NCBI RefSeq assembly: GCF_037392515.1
Contig: NC_090291.1
Location: forward strand, 43,269,001 to 43,333,000
Direction of reading: 5' to 3'
Length of the DNA stretch: 64,000 nt
Source of the DNA: Haliotis asinina
Taxonomy: Eukaryota > Mollusca > Gastropoda > Lepetellida > Haliotidae
The stretch's first letter is position 1. The number at the start of each line of letters is the position of its first letter. This document shows, piece after piece, positions 1-15,100 of this stretch. The position numbers and the translations under genes were made by a program. The notes under the pieces were generated by a model. That model was not told the origin of the DNA. It did no database searches and was given only the letters and a program-made list of their open reading frames with translations.

Positions 1-121
1 TCTCATACATCACCTTACATGTTCTGTCTAATATACCGAATAATTGCTGGTATAAAGGGGACATTGATTTAGATAGTTAATACGATTCAGTCGGAGTTAA
101 GAGAGGGTTGTTGATTTTCAG

Positions 122-3100
122 GTATGGATAGAAGCTGGCTCACAGGTCTTTTACTCACTCGGACCGGCATGGGGCTTACTTATCGTCATGGCAAGCCACA
201 ATAAGTTCACCAACAACTGTCTCAGGTCAGTATATCGACAGTGCTGTGTGACGTAATATGACGCCACTCTGACGTCACACACGTCACACAGCTTCCTCTC
301 TGTGTGTTAGTGTATAATTTATAGACATTTCTTTCAGGCTTTATCTCCAGCAGCATGTCATATTAAGTGAAACCATACTTTACGACAATAACACTGATGA
401 AATCCTGCATTCGCTTAAAGTACAAAACAACGAAACATTTGAATTATATTTTTTTTTCTCTGGCACTTAATCTGCATAATATGCCCGCTTTATCAACCCT
501 GGAGTGCGTCATCTTTTATGATTGTGATCACGATCAAAGGAATACCAGACGCCAAAACATCTAACAAGATATAATAATAAATTATATCGCATCAAAATGT
601 ATTCAGTGGTGAAACAAAATCTTCCACTGAAAGTCTTTCCCCATCCCTTCCCGGTGCACGTGTACTCGGACGTAGCCAGTGGTCGAAATGAAAGCCCTGT
701 TCATTCGCAAGGTTTCTACCGAGGACATTTTCTGTCTACAAATTGGGCACGAAAAGAAACAAAAGTCACTTTAAACAAGCTATGTCCTATGTGCATCTAC
801 CAACACTGACAATATCACAACTGGGTTGCTTTGTTTATGAAACAAATAACGGATCATATTGCAAACGACATATTCTGATGGCTTGAATCAATGATGGATA
901 CGGTTAATTTGCATACTCTCTAATGTCAATCAAATATCCTTTAATGCTATCTAGCAGTTCAGTTATCCTTCCAAGTTTACATTTTGTTTAAATGCATTTT
1001 AAGTATTCAAATTCATAATGTTTTTTGTGGAGTGTTGTTTCTAAATGGTTGTGAAGGAAGCATATTTTAAGACTATCTGGCTGACATAACTCATTCAGAC
1101 AATAGGAAATATCCTAAAAAATACAATTTAGTTAACATTTGAAATCAAATTTACTCTTAAGATATGCTTCGAAATATCTTCAAATGATGCTTTCATTCTA
1201 TGACAAACATATCCTGCCAACATCTTCAAATGATTCTTTAAGAAACAATTTCTACCAATATCAAGTTCGCTCCCTACAACACAATGTAGACATGTTTTCA
1301 AAGGAAGCATCATGAAATATTATTTAACTTATAGGTATGCATTTGAAGATAAATAGCAATGTATTTAGAAACAATATTTCAGTTACAGTCCGATAGGTAT
1401 CATATTAAAGATACTATTCTGTGTGTTCACATGTTTATTTTACATCTTCACATTCGGAGAGCTTTTCAAATACATCGACATATTCAAATTCGCAAGTATA
1501 TATCCATAAACGCTCAAGATGTTTAAATCACGTTGTAATTGGCCTACATATAACGGCTTTTGATTCCTAAGCGAAATCAAGCGCGAAATCTCCAAATGGT
1601 TTGTGCCTTTTTCCCTCTTGTAGGTGTCGTGCGTGGCATAATGGTTGGTTGTGGATATTCTGAGACGTTCGGATGCTGTGTAATAATGTTCTTTTGCATA
1701 TATCCAAACTTGGGAATATGTCTTGCCACATCCAGTCAAGAAAAAGAATTGCTTAATGTGATTAAATGGTCGTTAGTTGCGTGGCAAACAATCTAATTGG
1801 GTTCGTTAACTGTTAGTTAGATTATGTCTTTGTTCTTACTCATCCAATAGTCTTTAAAATGTTGGATGCACTGATCGGTTCATTACTTAGGTGATTCTGA
1901 TTCTAGTTGTTTATTATGGACTCATTTGATGATCAACGATGAGGATTCCTTTGCACAGTAACACGGATCCTTTTTGTTCGGCAAAACCTTTGAGTAATTG
2001 TAGGTGGTCCATTTGTGTGGTTACATGTCATGGATGGACATGTTCATTAAAGATGGTCAATCATTCAACAGTCAGTTAAATAAACCAGATGGCCCAGTTT
2101 GTTTTGCATTCGCTTCATTTGAATCTTTTCTGGCTTGTTGTTGGATTACTCCCAGTTCATGGATTTCAGTGGGTTACAAATCACTCCAAGAAGAACCATT
2201 CCAGAGACACGGGACCAAGGATGTTCAGCATTGATCTCCCAAAGAGTTCTTTTCTCCTTGTTGTTAGGAAAGCACAACTCATGTCTAGAATCGCCGAAAA
2301 TATATAACAAAATGGAAAATTAGTCAACGCGATCAACTCCTGTTTCCCCAAAGATGTTCCGGCTGTTAACCTTTGTTTTCAGAAGGGATGACAAGAGGCC
2401 AATTGGTCTTGAGAGACAGGCAACTCGAGCAGGTTTGAGGGAACATCGTTGGGCAACCAGGCTGTGAAGCAATTTGAAATGACTCTGCGTTAAGAGAAGC
2501 ATATGTCTCTTGGAGGCTATAACCTTGGAGAATACTTGTCTAAACACTTTAAGAGGGGACAGGAGGGGTTATCATCAAAATTACATGAAATAATATAGTC
2601 TTGTATAATCCATATATTGGAATCATGTCCCAGTATTTGGTATTTTCCAAGAAAACAGTTTTCAAGAGACAGTTTTTGAACAGACACAAAGCGTGGTTGA
2701 CAGAAGTTTTGTCATGTTTTCCTGGCAAACATCCATGAGCGAAGATGCAGGTTGACAAGGAATTCAACTATCATCTTTTAAGAATTGAAAATCAGATTTT
2801 TCGTTTGTCAAGCAATGTAAATATTGGACGCTATCAACGCATATAATATTTTTAATGAAAGAATTATGATTTTAGTTTAAGAAGAAAGAAGATATAAGCT
2901 ATGTTGACGACGAAACTTACCTTCGCTCTTCGGATTGCCATCCAACTACGTAGAAATTTGACACGGCGATATTAATGCATTACACCAATTCCCAGCACGG
3001 TCCTTTAAGGACGTGCCTTATGTGCTCAACGCTCTTTTCTTGTGTTTTCAGAGATGCAGTGCTTATCACTTTCCTTGGGGAAGGGACCAGTTTATATGGA

Positions 3101-6100
3101 GGCTTTGCCATATTTTCAGTGCTTGGATTTATGGCACAAAAAGCTGGAGTCCCCGTATCAGAAGTTGTTAAATCAGGTTGACTCCAACACTCAAAATTAT
3201 GCTTGCATTTAAAAACCAATGAATAGGAAGGGGAGGTTACTGTTAATGTGGACGGGTGATAACTCAACACCTTTTTGGGGATGGCCGTTGTTTCTTGTGG
3301 ACACTTTGTTCGTCACTCCAAGCACTCATGGGGCAGGAAACAGAGCCAAGTCCCGAATTACGGACAGTTTTTTATGCATGCACAGAAATACTAGATTGTT
3401 TTATACAGCGAATGCAAATCTGCATGTTACTAAGACGGAAGGGGTGATTGAATGGGTACATCATGCTGTTCAGACGGAATAAATCTTTTCACAATATATC
3501 CTCATGCTATGCCTCTTAACATAAACATTTCAAAGGGTATTATTTCAATCTTTCCGTTCTTTATTTAACTGAAATATCTTATAATTATATATTACATTTT
3601 TTGTTATTTTTTTTCCTATCCCAAGAAATAATCATGTCATATTTGCCTAATATTTGTTCATAGATCTAGATCTGTCTGTATCTCATGCAAAACGACATTT
3701 TACTGGATATGGATGTATTTTACTATATTGCTTAAACTATGCAATCAAGTCTATTTACAGCCATATGTTTTATGTACATATTTCACTGATATTTTGTACT
3801 TGGCATCATAACCATTTTAATCACTATCAGTCTACTAGAACTGCGATGCACTGACGTATTACATATTAGCGACTAATAAGTTTATATTTGTTGTATATCT
3901 TGACAGCTTTGTGCGAAACGATCCCCTAGCCTTATTTCCGTTTCCCATTCTCAAACTAAACATAATTATTAATCACCAAAACGCAGCCTCAAGCAGTGTT
4001 CTTAAGCGTGTTCCAGTATTAATTTTGATAACTGTTCGCTTTACATTGTTCGACTAACGAACTTAAAACTATTCCAGGAAACAATATTAATATGATTACA
4101 GGTAAGTTGAAGGTGAAATATGCTTTACTCATGTTGCAAACAAAGAGCCATCGCATTTGGAACAGTATTTAGTACTTTGTTATAGAAACGTTACATTCTT
4201 CGAAGAAAATGTATAAAGCACGTGTGCTGTTTTGAAAGTATTCTAACTCTGAAGGTTGTATTTCAGGGCCAGGACTTGGGTTCATTGCTTATCCTGAGGC
4301 ACTCACAACATTGCCTCTTCCTCAACTCTGGAACATCCTGTTCTTCCTGATGCTGTTGACGGTTGGTCTGGACACACAGGTATTGTTCTTATTGAATTTA
4401 ATGCTTTGTACAAATAAGATACACCGATCTATCTGAAGGTAATAAATACAAATGTATTTTGAGCTTGATGTTAAGTGAGTCGTAGTTTATTATTTCAATA
4501 TATGTGGCCACAGACTGATTTTGCAAAGCGTAGACTGACAATTGAATATGTTGCGCCACAAGCACATGTAATGTTTGAATGCAACAAGTTATATCTGGTA
4601 CAATATACATATAAATATAGAGGTGGTAGGTCATGTAATGGGCACTTCCTTGCTCCTCGGTGTAAGAGCAAAAAGGCTAAACTTGCAAGATAATTCATTG
4701 CGAAAGTATTGTTGGTGGTTAATAAAAGCTTGCATTTACGCTCCGATGGATTTCTTTTATAATAACCCGGCAGTAAATTTCTTCTCAGGTCATTATAAAA
4801 TGGACACAATAGACCGACATGGTATTCTGTTAATTCATTTGGGTGGACACAAAATGGACAAAGTCTTCCACTTTTGGGTATGCTAAATTTTCTACCCTGT
4901 GATATTATGAGAGGTTCGAAACTGTAAAAAAACGGATTTAAGGAACTTGATTGATCTGAACCAGGTAAAGCAGTGTTGAAATCCAGAAGCAAGGGACACA
5001 TTCATTAATGACGCATGGGTTTAAATCGACGACACAAATCTGAAGTTTGCTTTGTGTACATGTTCTGAATTTAGAGCACAACATGTTTGTTAACATGTTT
5101 TCAGTATCAGATTGCACTGACGCAAGCTTAATTTATCTCCGTTATTGTCACATTACATCAGTTTCACAGAAATTCTTCTTCACGTATGTTCGTTATTGTT
5201 GGTCATGACAGTCATTATGTGAATATGGACTGTTCCTATTGTTTCATCTCTGGTCGACAGCCGTTGTGTTATCTCAACTCGTAAATGATATCGTTTTCTC
5301 TACAGAGGTCTTGATTTCCCACCAATGTCTCTTCTTTCCCTCACCGTCTTCCCCTGCACAAATTCGACCACTCTAATATCCCAACTTTCCTCCACGTACA
5401 CAAGAACACGCATGCATTCCACACCCCTTTCCCATCTCCCCACCACGCCCAACGAACACGCATGATATATTCCCCGTTGTGTTTCCACAAACACCCACGT
5501 TGATTCAAATATAGCACACGTGTTTCATCTGGCATGCACTGCAAAAACCGCAGGAGATTGTTTAAGTCGGGAGACATATAACGACACTTTACAAAGTTCT
5601 TTGTTCATTGCCCTTTGTCCCTTTTAACGTGTACCGAGCTTTCATTCGGGTCAGGTTGGCGAGGTCATTGTGACCGAGGTTGACATTTTCCAGAAAGTGC
5701 AAGATGTCTTTATCCTAAAGTACCCGTGAAGATGAGGGGTAGAATAGGCCTTCAGTAACCCATGCTTGACTTAGAGGGGGACCGTTTTGTCCCGAATAAC
5801 GGGATGGGGTGGTCAGACTCGTTGACTTGGTTGACACATGTCATCGGTTCCAAATTGCGCAGATCGACGCCCTACTGTTGATCACTGGATTGTCTGGTCC
5901 AGACTCTATTATTTACAGACCGCCGCCATATAGCTGGAATATTGCTGAGTACGGCGTAAAACTAAACTCAATTACTGACACTCTGCTCTCTCAATCTCTC
6001 GCTTCTCTCTCGTTTATCCTCCCTCACTTGGTACCCGTCTGTGATGACCTTTTGACCCTTGCAGTTTTATCATTATATAATGACTTTCTAGCCATGAGCG

Positions 6101-9100
6101 TCCCATCATATCCCCATAATGTTATTGTGATAACACAATTCATTATCCAAACGTCGTCAAGGTCTAACTTAGTTACCCAAAGAAAGACTGCTCTTGGAAA
6201 CCGGTTTCGTTTATACAGGGCGAAAATATTGAGAAAAATGGGAGAACGGGTATATTTGGAGACATGACGGTGATAATGCGAAACATACCGAGTCCTGACA
6301 AAATACGTCTGTTGTTGATGACCTTGAGAGAAGCGGAACTTGAATTCCTTTTTGTTTTGTATTCAACGCGCCACTTAGCAATGTCCCAGTTATAATCCGG
6401 TGGTCTAGATACAACCCAGTGATCAACAGCAGGAGCATCGATCTGCACAACTTACATATGACATGAGTCAACCAATCCAGCGAGCCTGACCACCCGATCC
6501 CGTTAGTCGCATCTTACGACTAGTGGGGTGATCTGCACGGGTTCTGCGGTTTGAGTGGGTTGTTGGATTGAAATACGGATCAGCGATTAAACGAAGTGGT
6601 CTCTGAACATGAAGTATCAGTTTCCTGTCGATACAGTTAAATATAAACGGAACAGAGAACTCAAGAGCCGGAAGCATAATATCGATGTTTTGTGTTCCAT
6701 ATATAGCACTGCACTACAATAACGTCACACCACACCGGCGACATGACGTCACAATCCTAAAGAAATGCGACTTTTTTCCACACTAAAACTGTAATGAATC
6801 TAGAAATATAATTTGTGCTCACTTTGCTTGAGACGATAAAAAATGTCAACAAACGAAGTAATTTGGATGCAAACATAATGAGTACATGATCTGTCCACTT
6901 TTTCCATCGTTTCTGTCCACACATTATCTATACAGGAAACCGAACATTGACATCTTCTTGATTATTTGCACACGTGAATGATTTTATGAACAATGATAGG
7001 ACATATCTAGTTACCGGTGACCTTTCAAAGTACCAATCGTATCGGTACTGTAGCTCACTGTAATGACATCATAACATATGGCTGCTAGAACATTGTCGCT
7101 TTCAAAATACACACTCCCATTAGTTTCAACATGTGTGGTACATGGTGAAGTGGGGAAACCTACCTGCCAGTATTTCGCGCTCATATTCTGGATGTTTCGG
7201 AAGAGTAGATATCCGATTAATAGAGACGTTGACAGCATGGTAATACGAAGTTAAAATTAACATTCCGAACATGTACCAACTTCCGAAACATTTCTAGCAC
7301 GTCTCAGCTATAGTCTTAAATAATGTTTTTTTCAGTAATGGTAGAAACAATTTAACAAAATTGAAGTTTTCGGATGTTTGCTTGAAACGGCGTAAGGGTC
7401 CCTTGCTCAAATATTGCAAGTGGAGCTAAACATTATACAATTAAAAAAACTGCTGGCAAGCAATGCCCACGTGTATTTACCCATGAGCCTGCAGCCAGTG
7501 TTTGATAAGCATATGTTCTTCTCGCCAACGGATCCCGGATATCCTGCACGTTATTGCGGAAATGCATGTGGGAGAGTCACCCAGACATAGTTCGACTGCT
7601 GGAATCTGGACAGACTTACGCCAAGTCTTCCAAACGTATAGTTGTCATCCAAACAAGAGTTTCCTTAAGAAGCAAACAGACTCGGGTCATCCGATTGGCC
7701 ATTCCCACTGTATATTTTATTTCCAACCAATCGGATGGCCCGAGTCTGTTTGTGCGGATCTGCTCAGATCACTTGAATGTCAAGGTCACTTATGGCCGAC
7801 AATTGAGTAGGATTGCGACCGAATTTGGTGAAAATGCTTGCTTACTGTCGAGAAAATGACATGTAGTTATTACAATAAGTTTTCCGACCCGCGGAATGCG
7901 GCAACCGATCGAATACAGGCCAGCGCCGGTGCTATCAACGTGACTGGAATTAATAAACGAATTTAAAAGGTGAGTTTTCGCCGTATTTAGTGATCCATGA
8001 TTTGAGCGTGAAATTGCGGAGGTAGCTGTTTTCGATGATTCGTGGCGTATAACGTTTGAAATAATGATCTGATTGTGACCATTTATAGCTCATTTTGTAG
8101 GGAAATCATCTGGCCTTCGATCCGTTGGCTTCAACTGGGCCTTAAAAAATATTTTACGCGGTGACATGTAACTTTGATCGAGGAGGGGATGGTTTCCTCG
8201 TTACATCCCTTTGATTTGACATAGTGCTAGGGTAGGGTCTATACGCCTATACATCCTTCGAACGCCGTTTCTAAGCGATACAAGCCCCTGTGTTCAGCGT
8301 AACAACCCAGCCTGCATGAAACATCTGCATCGCGCTGATAATAACTATATGCAATCAAACTGAACATATTATGGAAAATCTAAAACGCATTAAACGATGA
8401 CTAATAAATCTCCATACACTCTCCTTAATTTTCAATACGCAATGAAAAGCGCTGAATGCTGGCGTCGGTCACGGTTATATCATCCAGTTGTCATTACCAT
8501 ACAGTTACGAAAGAGCAGATGAAGCTGGAATTAAAACTTTGAATATTATCGCATATTGATCAGAAACACACTAAACGCGAAGCGTGGAATATAGTAATAG
8601 GCTCCATTTGTCCGTACGCACGTACAAATTTCAATATTTCAAGGACCGTTGACTAAGGTTCTAGGTTCATCACAGTATAAGAAAGGTCCAGGTTTGGTAA
8701 CCTTGACCTTCATTTCAAGGTCACAAGGGGTCTTTAATGTTTCTCAAGAGCCGTTCACTGGATTTCCTTCATATCTAGTAAAGGCACAGGGCCCAGTTGA
8801 TTTTGGTGACCTTCACATCCTTTTCAAGGTGTCAGGAACACTGAATATTTCAGCATATTAAGCTGCATGTTAAAATTGCCAGCAAGATATCTCAAATATG
8901 TTTCATTGGATGTTCTTCGTAGACTTTCAAGAATATTTTTCCATAAGCAATTTCTTTATTACAAATTTTGCGCACGATGCCATTGATGTCAAGGCCAGTG
9001 TGAGTCATGAAGATATTTGTCTGTGACTGGTCATGTTTTTGTTCATATTTAACTTTATCTTAAACTACGACCTTCACTTTCATTACTTTTGAAGTTTGAT

Positions 9101-12100
9101 TTGATAATTTGCGGCGGGGGATTGTTTCACCTTAGTGCTACTGTTATTTCAAAAGATTTACAGAAGACGTGCAAGCAAGTGTATGAAATGAATTTCAAAA
9201 GTGTGCAGTTCTCAACATTTTGTCAGTATCTTGTATCAGAACAGCATTGTGTACCAACACGCCGACTATGATATTCGTATTCAATACAGGTGGCTGATTG
9301 TAAACGCAAAGTTTAAACAAATAGTCTATACGATTGATATTAGTACATGAATAAAACAGGTGTGTTGGCGATTAGGTGCCTGACTCTGATGGTATTGAGT
9401 CGAATCCCTTATGGGACTCAAGTAAAACAAGTACTAGAACTGGTATTTTACTAAGAAAAGGGTAATCCTAAATAAGACATACATTACATTTGACCACTTT
9501 CTAAATGACATTGTGTAATCATAGTCATTATGTGATTAGTGAGAGAGTGAGTGAGTTTAGTTTTACGCCGCTTTTTAGCAATATTCCAGCAATATCACGG
9601 CAGGGGACACCAGAAAATGGGTTTCACACATTGTACCCATGTGGGGAATCGAACCCGATTCGGCGTGACGAACGAACGCTTTAACCACTAGACTACCCCA
9701 CCGCCCCTTTATGTGATTAGCTGACGATTTATCTGCTTCTGCATTGCTGGTGGACTAACACGTACTCTCTGAATATTAATACAATTATAATTTTGATAAT
9801 AAAATTTAAAAGGAAAAGACCTCCGATGAGACGGGAAATTCAGAACCTGAGGCAATTTAGACTTGTTTCATTTCGGGCTTTAGTATTGTGGGGCGGGTCA
9901 GGCCGTAGAGAAAAAAATGTGGTTAAGTGGTTTCGAGACAGGCTATATTGCTGACATGTGCAAGGGAAAGAGTATCACCCGTTGTTCTTTGTGCAGAAGC
10001 ATTCCTTGAATTAAGATTCGTCACCATCTTTGATTCTGATAATGGTAACATATATAAGATTGTGGGATTGACGAAATGCAACGAATTTGTAACGACACTG
10101 TCGAAATAAACAGACGTTTCAGATCACAAATTGAACTGAATTGTTACGTGAAGTCATATTCATTGAGACATAAATGGTTTTATTGACTCAAAAGGACAGC
10201 AAATGTTAGTTCTTTATGACGGTAGTTTGATATACGTAATCAGTTTGGCTACAATATAATGCTAGAGGCTGAGACTGAAAACTATTTACTTCGTCATCTG
10301 CCAATACGATATAAACGTCATTTAATGTATGTTGCCCCATCCCTCACTAACCCCTTCTGAGCTCTGATCCGTGCGGATCCGAGAGAAATGCTCTTCAGCA
10401 CTCCTGCTTGTAGTAAAAGGGAATAACAGTATCGGGTGGTCAGACTCGCTGACGTGATTGACACATGTCATCGTATCACAGCTGTGTAGATCGATGCCCA
10501 TGCTGTTGATCAATGGTTTGTCTGGTCCAGACTCGGACCACCACCAAATAGGTGACATATTGGTGAGTGCAGCGGTAAACAACAAACAACCTAAGCAAAC
10601 CTCAGCTTTAGCGACTTGTATTCTTCCTAATCTGCGTCCAATGTCGAAAATTGGCGGATCCATAGGGGAAGTTCAGGGGGTTCGAACCCCACCCCGACCC
10701 CCATCCCCACCCCAACCTCCTGAATCCCTCCTTTCAAAATTCCTGGATCCGCGCACGAACATACTTCATGACCTAAAGATTGACATTTTGGTTATAGACT
10801 TGTATTTATCAACACTTATAGAAGCGTTTATTTATGGAACTATTCTGAAGTCTACACCTATTCTCGAAGTATGGCAGGGGTGCGTCTAGTGCGACATCCA
10901 TGATACTTGTAAAGCGTGGGTTGTGCTTTTCTAGGAACCCCTAGGTGATATCACCGTAGTGACTGTCGTTGCGATGCTGCTAAGGAGAGTCGTCAGGCAG
11001 TCCACTCATGTATTGTATTAAACGACAAAAGTATTGACCGTATTAGGACACTCAGTGTTTTAGTCAGTTACAGCTCATCATGCTGGACATGACGAGGTGA
11101 TTACTCACCACGATAAATCTCCGGACAATGTATAGTGCGATTGTCAGCTTATTGATCAGTGGTGGGTCACTCATACAAGACCGACAGTGTATGATGTGGA
11201 GAAGTTGACGGGTCTGTTTTGTCGCAAAGCAGAAACATTGTGGAATAAAGGGGTCGATCGGAATCTACGGAAATCTTCTTTCATTGAATTACTATTGTAT
11301 TTTAATGTAGCACATCAAGTAACGCAATTTATCTTTCCAAATGATAAGGTCTTGTAACCCGGCAGATAGAGTGTAATCCGACAGATAGAAACATTTCCTT
11401 ACACAGAACATCCACACACACATAACTTTATCTCCACTCACCCACTCCCTCTCTCTCATTTCTCTCTCTCTCCCTCTTTATCTCGCTCTCTCTCACTTCT
11501 TGCCCCTAATTCCCTCCCTCTAATTCTCTCTCCCTCCCTCCCTCCTCCCTTTCTCTGTAGATATCGTAGTTTATTCTACCATTCAAACCGTAGGTACTGT
11601 CAGAAACAAAATCTGTCTCTTAGTCATGGGAAATATTGAATGCAAATATGTTTTACAATTTATAGCCATCAGCTGTAGATAAGATCGGCCCTTTAGCCAT
11701 CAAATCAATTAAGGTAACAAAGTGTAGTGTGTGTTTGAACTACACAGCATATCTCAACCAACATTCAGTCGACAAGTTCCTAATGTACAGTACCAAATCA
11801 CGTTCTGCACACATAACGTCCAGGAAGATCCGGGTATTGACTGGTGGTCACCAACTCATTCATTTCGTAAGTAGTTACCAACGTGATCGGGTGGTCAGGC
11901 TCGCTGACGTGGCTGACGCGTCATCATTTTCTTTTCCGTAGATCGATGCTCATGCTGTTGATCATTGGAATGTCTCGATTAGTTTCTGCCTGCTGGATTT
12001 CATAACTGGAATATTGCTGTGAGCGGCGTTAACATAGAAATACTGTACAAATAGTGACAACTACACCAGGAATTTGTCAATTTTCACACTATAATTTTCT

Positions 12101-15100
12101 TTCAGTTCGGAATGACGGAGATCATATGCGGTACCGTGTTGGAGAGCTTCCCGGAGACTCTTGCAAAGAGGAGAACGCTGGTGACTGGTGCTATCTGTTT
12201 CGCGTTCTTCGTCCTTGGTCTGCCCTTGACCACATCGGTAAGACCTTGAATGACCTTGACATGTTACTATCAGTGCTGAATGCAAGAGTAGCTCAAAACG
12301 ACTTGTCGCAACAAAAAGGTAGCATTAATATGCGAAAATTGGATTCTAAAGACGAGTTTCCAACGACAAAATATCTTCTGTCGTTAAAATCATATGGCCA
12401 TTACAAGTGAGAAGAAACTCTCGCTTATTGTGACCGTCAAAAGAGACCATATCAGGTAATCAGAAAGCAGTTCTCGCGGTTTCTCGCTCGTTTCAAAATG
12501 GCGGCTACAATTCCCGATAGCGCTTTGAGAAATAAGTACAAAGCGTTCTCTATTCATAATGTGAAATTGAATGAAACAAAAGGGTACGTCAAATACTTGT
12601 CTCTGATTACTTGTCAGCGATTATGAAAGTCTTTTACAGAGACGTAACCGATAGAAGGCGAGATTAGCAGAAAAAACACCGAAGATCTCCTGAAGATTAC
12701 AGCCGGGCAAAAGGTGCTTCTGTTGCAGTCTGTAACAGGATGCCCTTGGATGTCTAATCATCGATTGGCTCCATGTGACATAATGATCTGAGGCGTAGAA
12801 ATTTGTTATACCGAGTTGTCTACCCTTGTGTCAGTAAAAGAAGGGACACGTCCTTTGACATTAGACCTCGCCCGTGTCTGTCGTGCAAACAGCTTTATCT
12901 GTCGAACGACCAAAGATTACCAGCTCAACCTGACCCGTTTCTGGTGCTACCAGTGATTCTCTGGGAACGTGCTGGAAACAAAAGGTTTCAAGTCAAATCG
13001 CTATCGATCATAAGATTGTGTTCTTCCCTAAAGCAATTGCTGCGACCAGCTTGAGCCGATTACTCAGCTGATGCCAAATTAAACATTGAGACTCAAGCGT
13101 GTGTTGTCACACTCTCAGCCTATCGCCTTAACGTGATGGATTCGTAACCACTCGAGCATTTCCGGTTAAGGCGATTGGTCCCCGGAGCACAGGAGTTTTA
13201 TTCAAGATGCACATGATGTGCTGGGGCAACTGGATTTATGGCTGTTCCTGTTTGGGCGCATTTTGCAGTAATCAGACGAATGATATTAGTAATCTGCAGA
13301 CTTACGCAACTATGCCACAGACAACAGACTGCGCAAACGTTTGTAAGGACAGAGGAGATGAACGCTGAAGCAATGTCTTTACGAAAAGGTGTACTGCAAG
13401 CCTTACGCATGCATTTTCAAAATAATGATCCATATTATCTCTGCTAGTATCTCATTAATACTAATCCCCCAGTATCTTATCAAGAACCTGGAATATCTAC
13501 AGATATCAGATAATTTGCCCCGAGGGCCGTTGCCTAAGACCAAGTGAGTGAGCGAGCGAGTGAGTGGGTGAGTTAAGATTTTATGTCACATCGGCAATAT
13601 GTCAGCCATATTGTGACGTAAACAAATGATAGGTTCATAAAATTGAATGACAAAAACATGTCCATGAAGAACAGTCAAATCAACTAGAATATCAGAGATT
13701 GAAAGGTAAAAGCTAATATGTAAAGAAACAGTAGAGTATACAAACAGGCTACAGACTGCCAACAACTGAAGACTCACCACAACCAGGGACCATGGCTTTT
13801 TAGAGTACATTTGCTTCCCGCATGGATCTTTGCTAGATTTAACCATCCCTTGGGATATTGGCAATTTTAAACACTTTAATCATAAGTGAAAAAAACATTA
13901 TATACTACGGTAGAATAGTATTAGGTTTAAGTTTATTTTAATTATTTGGGAAACCTCTCAGGAGGACAATAATGCGACAGTATTTTAACACCCTTTGAGG
14001 ATACAGCCACTGTTGTTAATCTCAGTTGTTAATTTAAATTACCAATCATGAAACGTTTACGATCATGCAAAACAGGAATTACTTTGTTGATTGTTTCGTT
14101 GGTGATGCTTCTGTCAATGATGATGATGATGAGTATTTATTATGCGCCTGTATATAAAAACTTCACGAAACTAAAACACTCTTCACTGCAGCATTGAAGA
14201 CCAATCACTCACTCACTCACTCAATTACAAGCAGGGGCGAGGCGATGGGATAGCCCAGTGGTTAGGGCATTCACTCGTCACGCCGATGACCCGGGTTTGA
14301 TTCCTAACATGGGTACAATGTTTGAAGCCCATTTCAGGTGTCTCTCGTTGTGATATTGCTGGAATATCGCTACAGCCGGAGTAAAACCAACTGAGTAAAT
14401 CAGTCACAGACTCTGTCTCTTCCTCACTCACCCCATCTTTCATTGTATGCAGGCTGGTATCTACTACTTCCAACTGATGGACTGGTACTCCACGTCGTTT
14501 GGTCTTCCCCTCATCGGTTTCGTCGAGTGCATTGTGTTCGCCTGGATATATGGTAAGTGTTTGGAAAGTGAAAGACAACAGCGGGACGGTGGGAACAAGA
14601 AACAACAGAAACCATATTATTTCAGAGTACCTATTTTCGGTGGCAAACTTAATTACAGAGACAGACAAAGAATTCGTTGAGCCCTAAGCTGACATTCAGT
14701 TGATCAAACTCTTACAACGTCAGCCCCAGTTTTACAACTTATCTCGCTTGACATTTTCCGATGAACCCATTTACAGATTTTGATTAGCTTTTGAGGAAAG
14801 CATTGCAAACCTCTCCGACGTACTCTCGCTTGGTGTCATATTTAATCAAGAATGTGTTACTTTCATAGGAACTGATCGCCTCGGGGATGACATCAGCATG
14901 ATGATCGGAAGACGGCCCCCACGGTTCTTCTCTATCTGCTGGAAATTCGTTACTCCGGTCCTTCTCTTTGTAAGCAGACGACTTCCTGTCACGTGACCTT
15001 CCCTAAAATACTACGTTCAACACAACTTTTGTCCCATTCATCCACATTTATGAAAATAATTCCATAATAAACATTTTTCTGGTTATCGGGAGCTTGCTAA

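Noticed and set aside
8640-8870. Series of CAAGGTCA-like motifs that could be nuclear-receptor sites.
   Set aside because: They read as part of a diverged intronic repeat, spacing is irregular, and there is no promoter nearby.
9540-9708. Possible tRNA gene, because of A- and B-box-like sequence.
   Set aside because: The same sequence recurs many times with a common non-tRNA body and tail and with target duplications; it is a SINE. No cloverleaf-forming tRNA was found.
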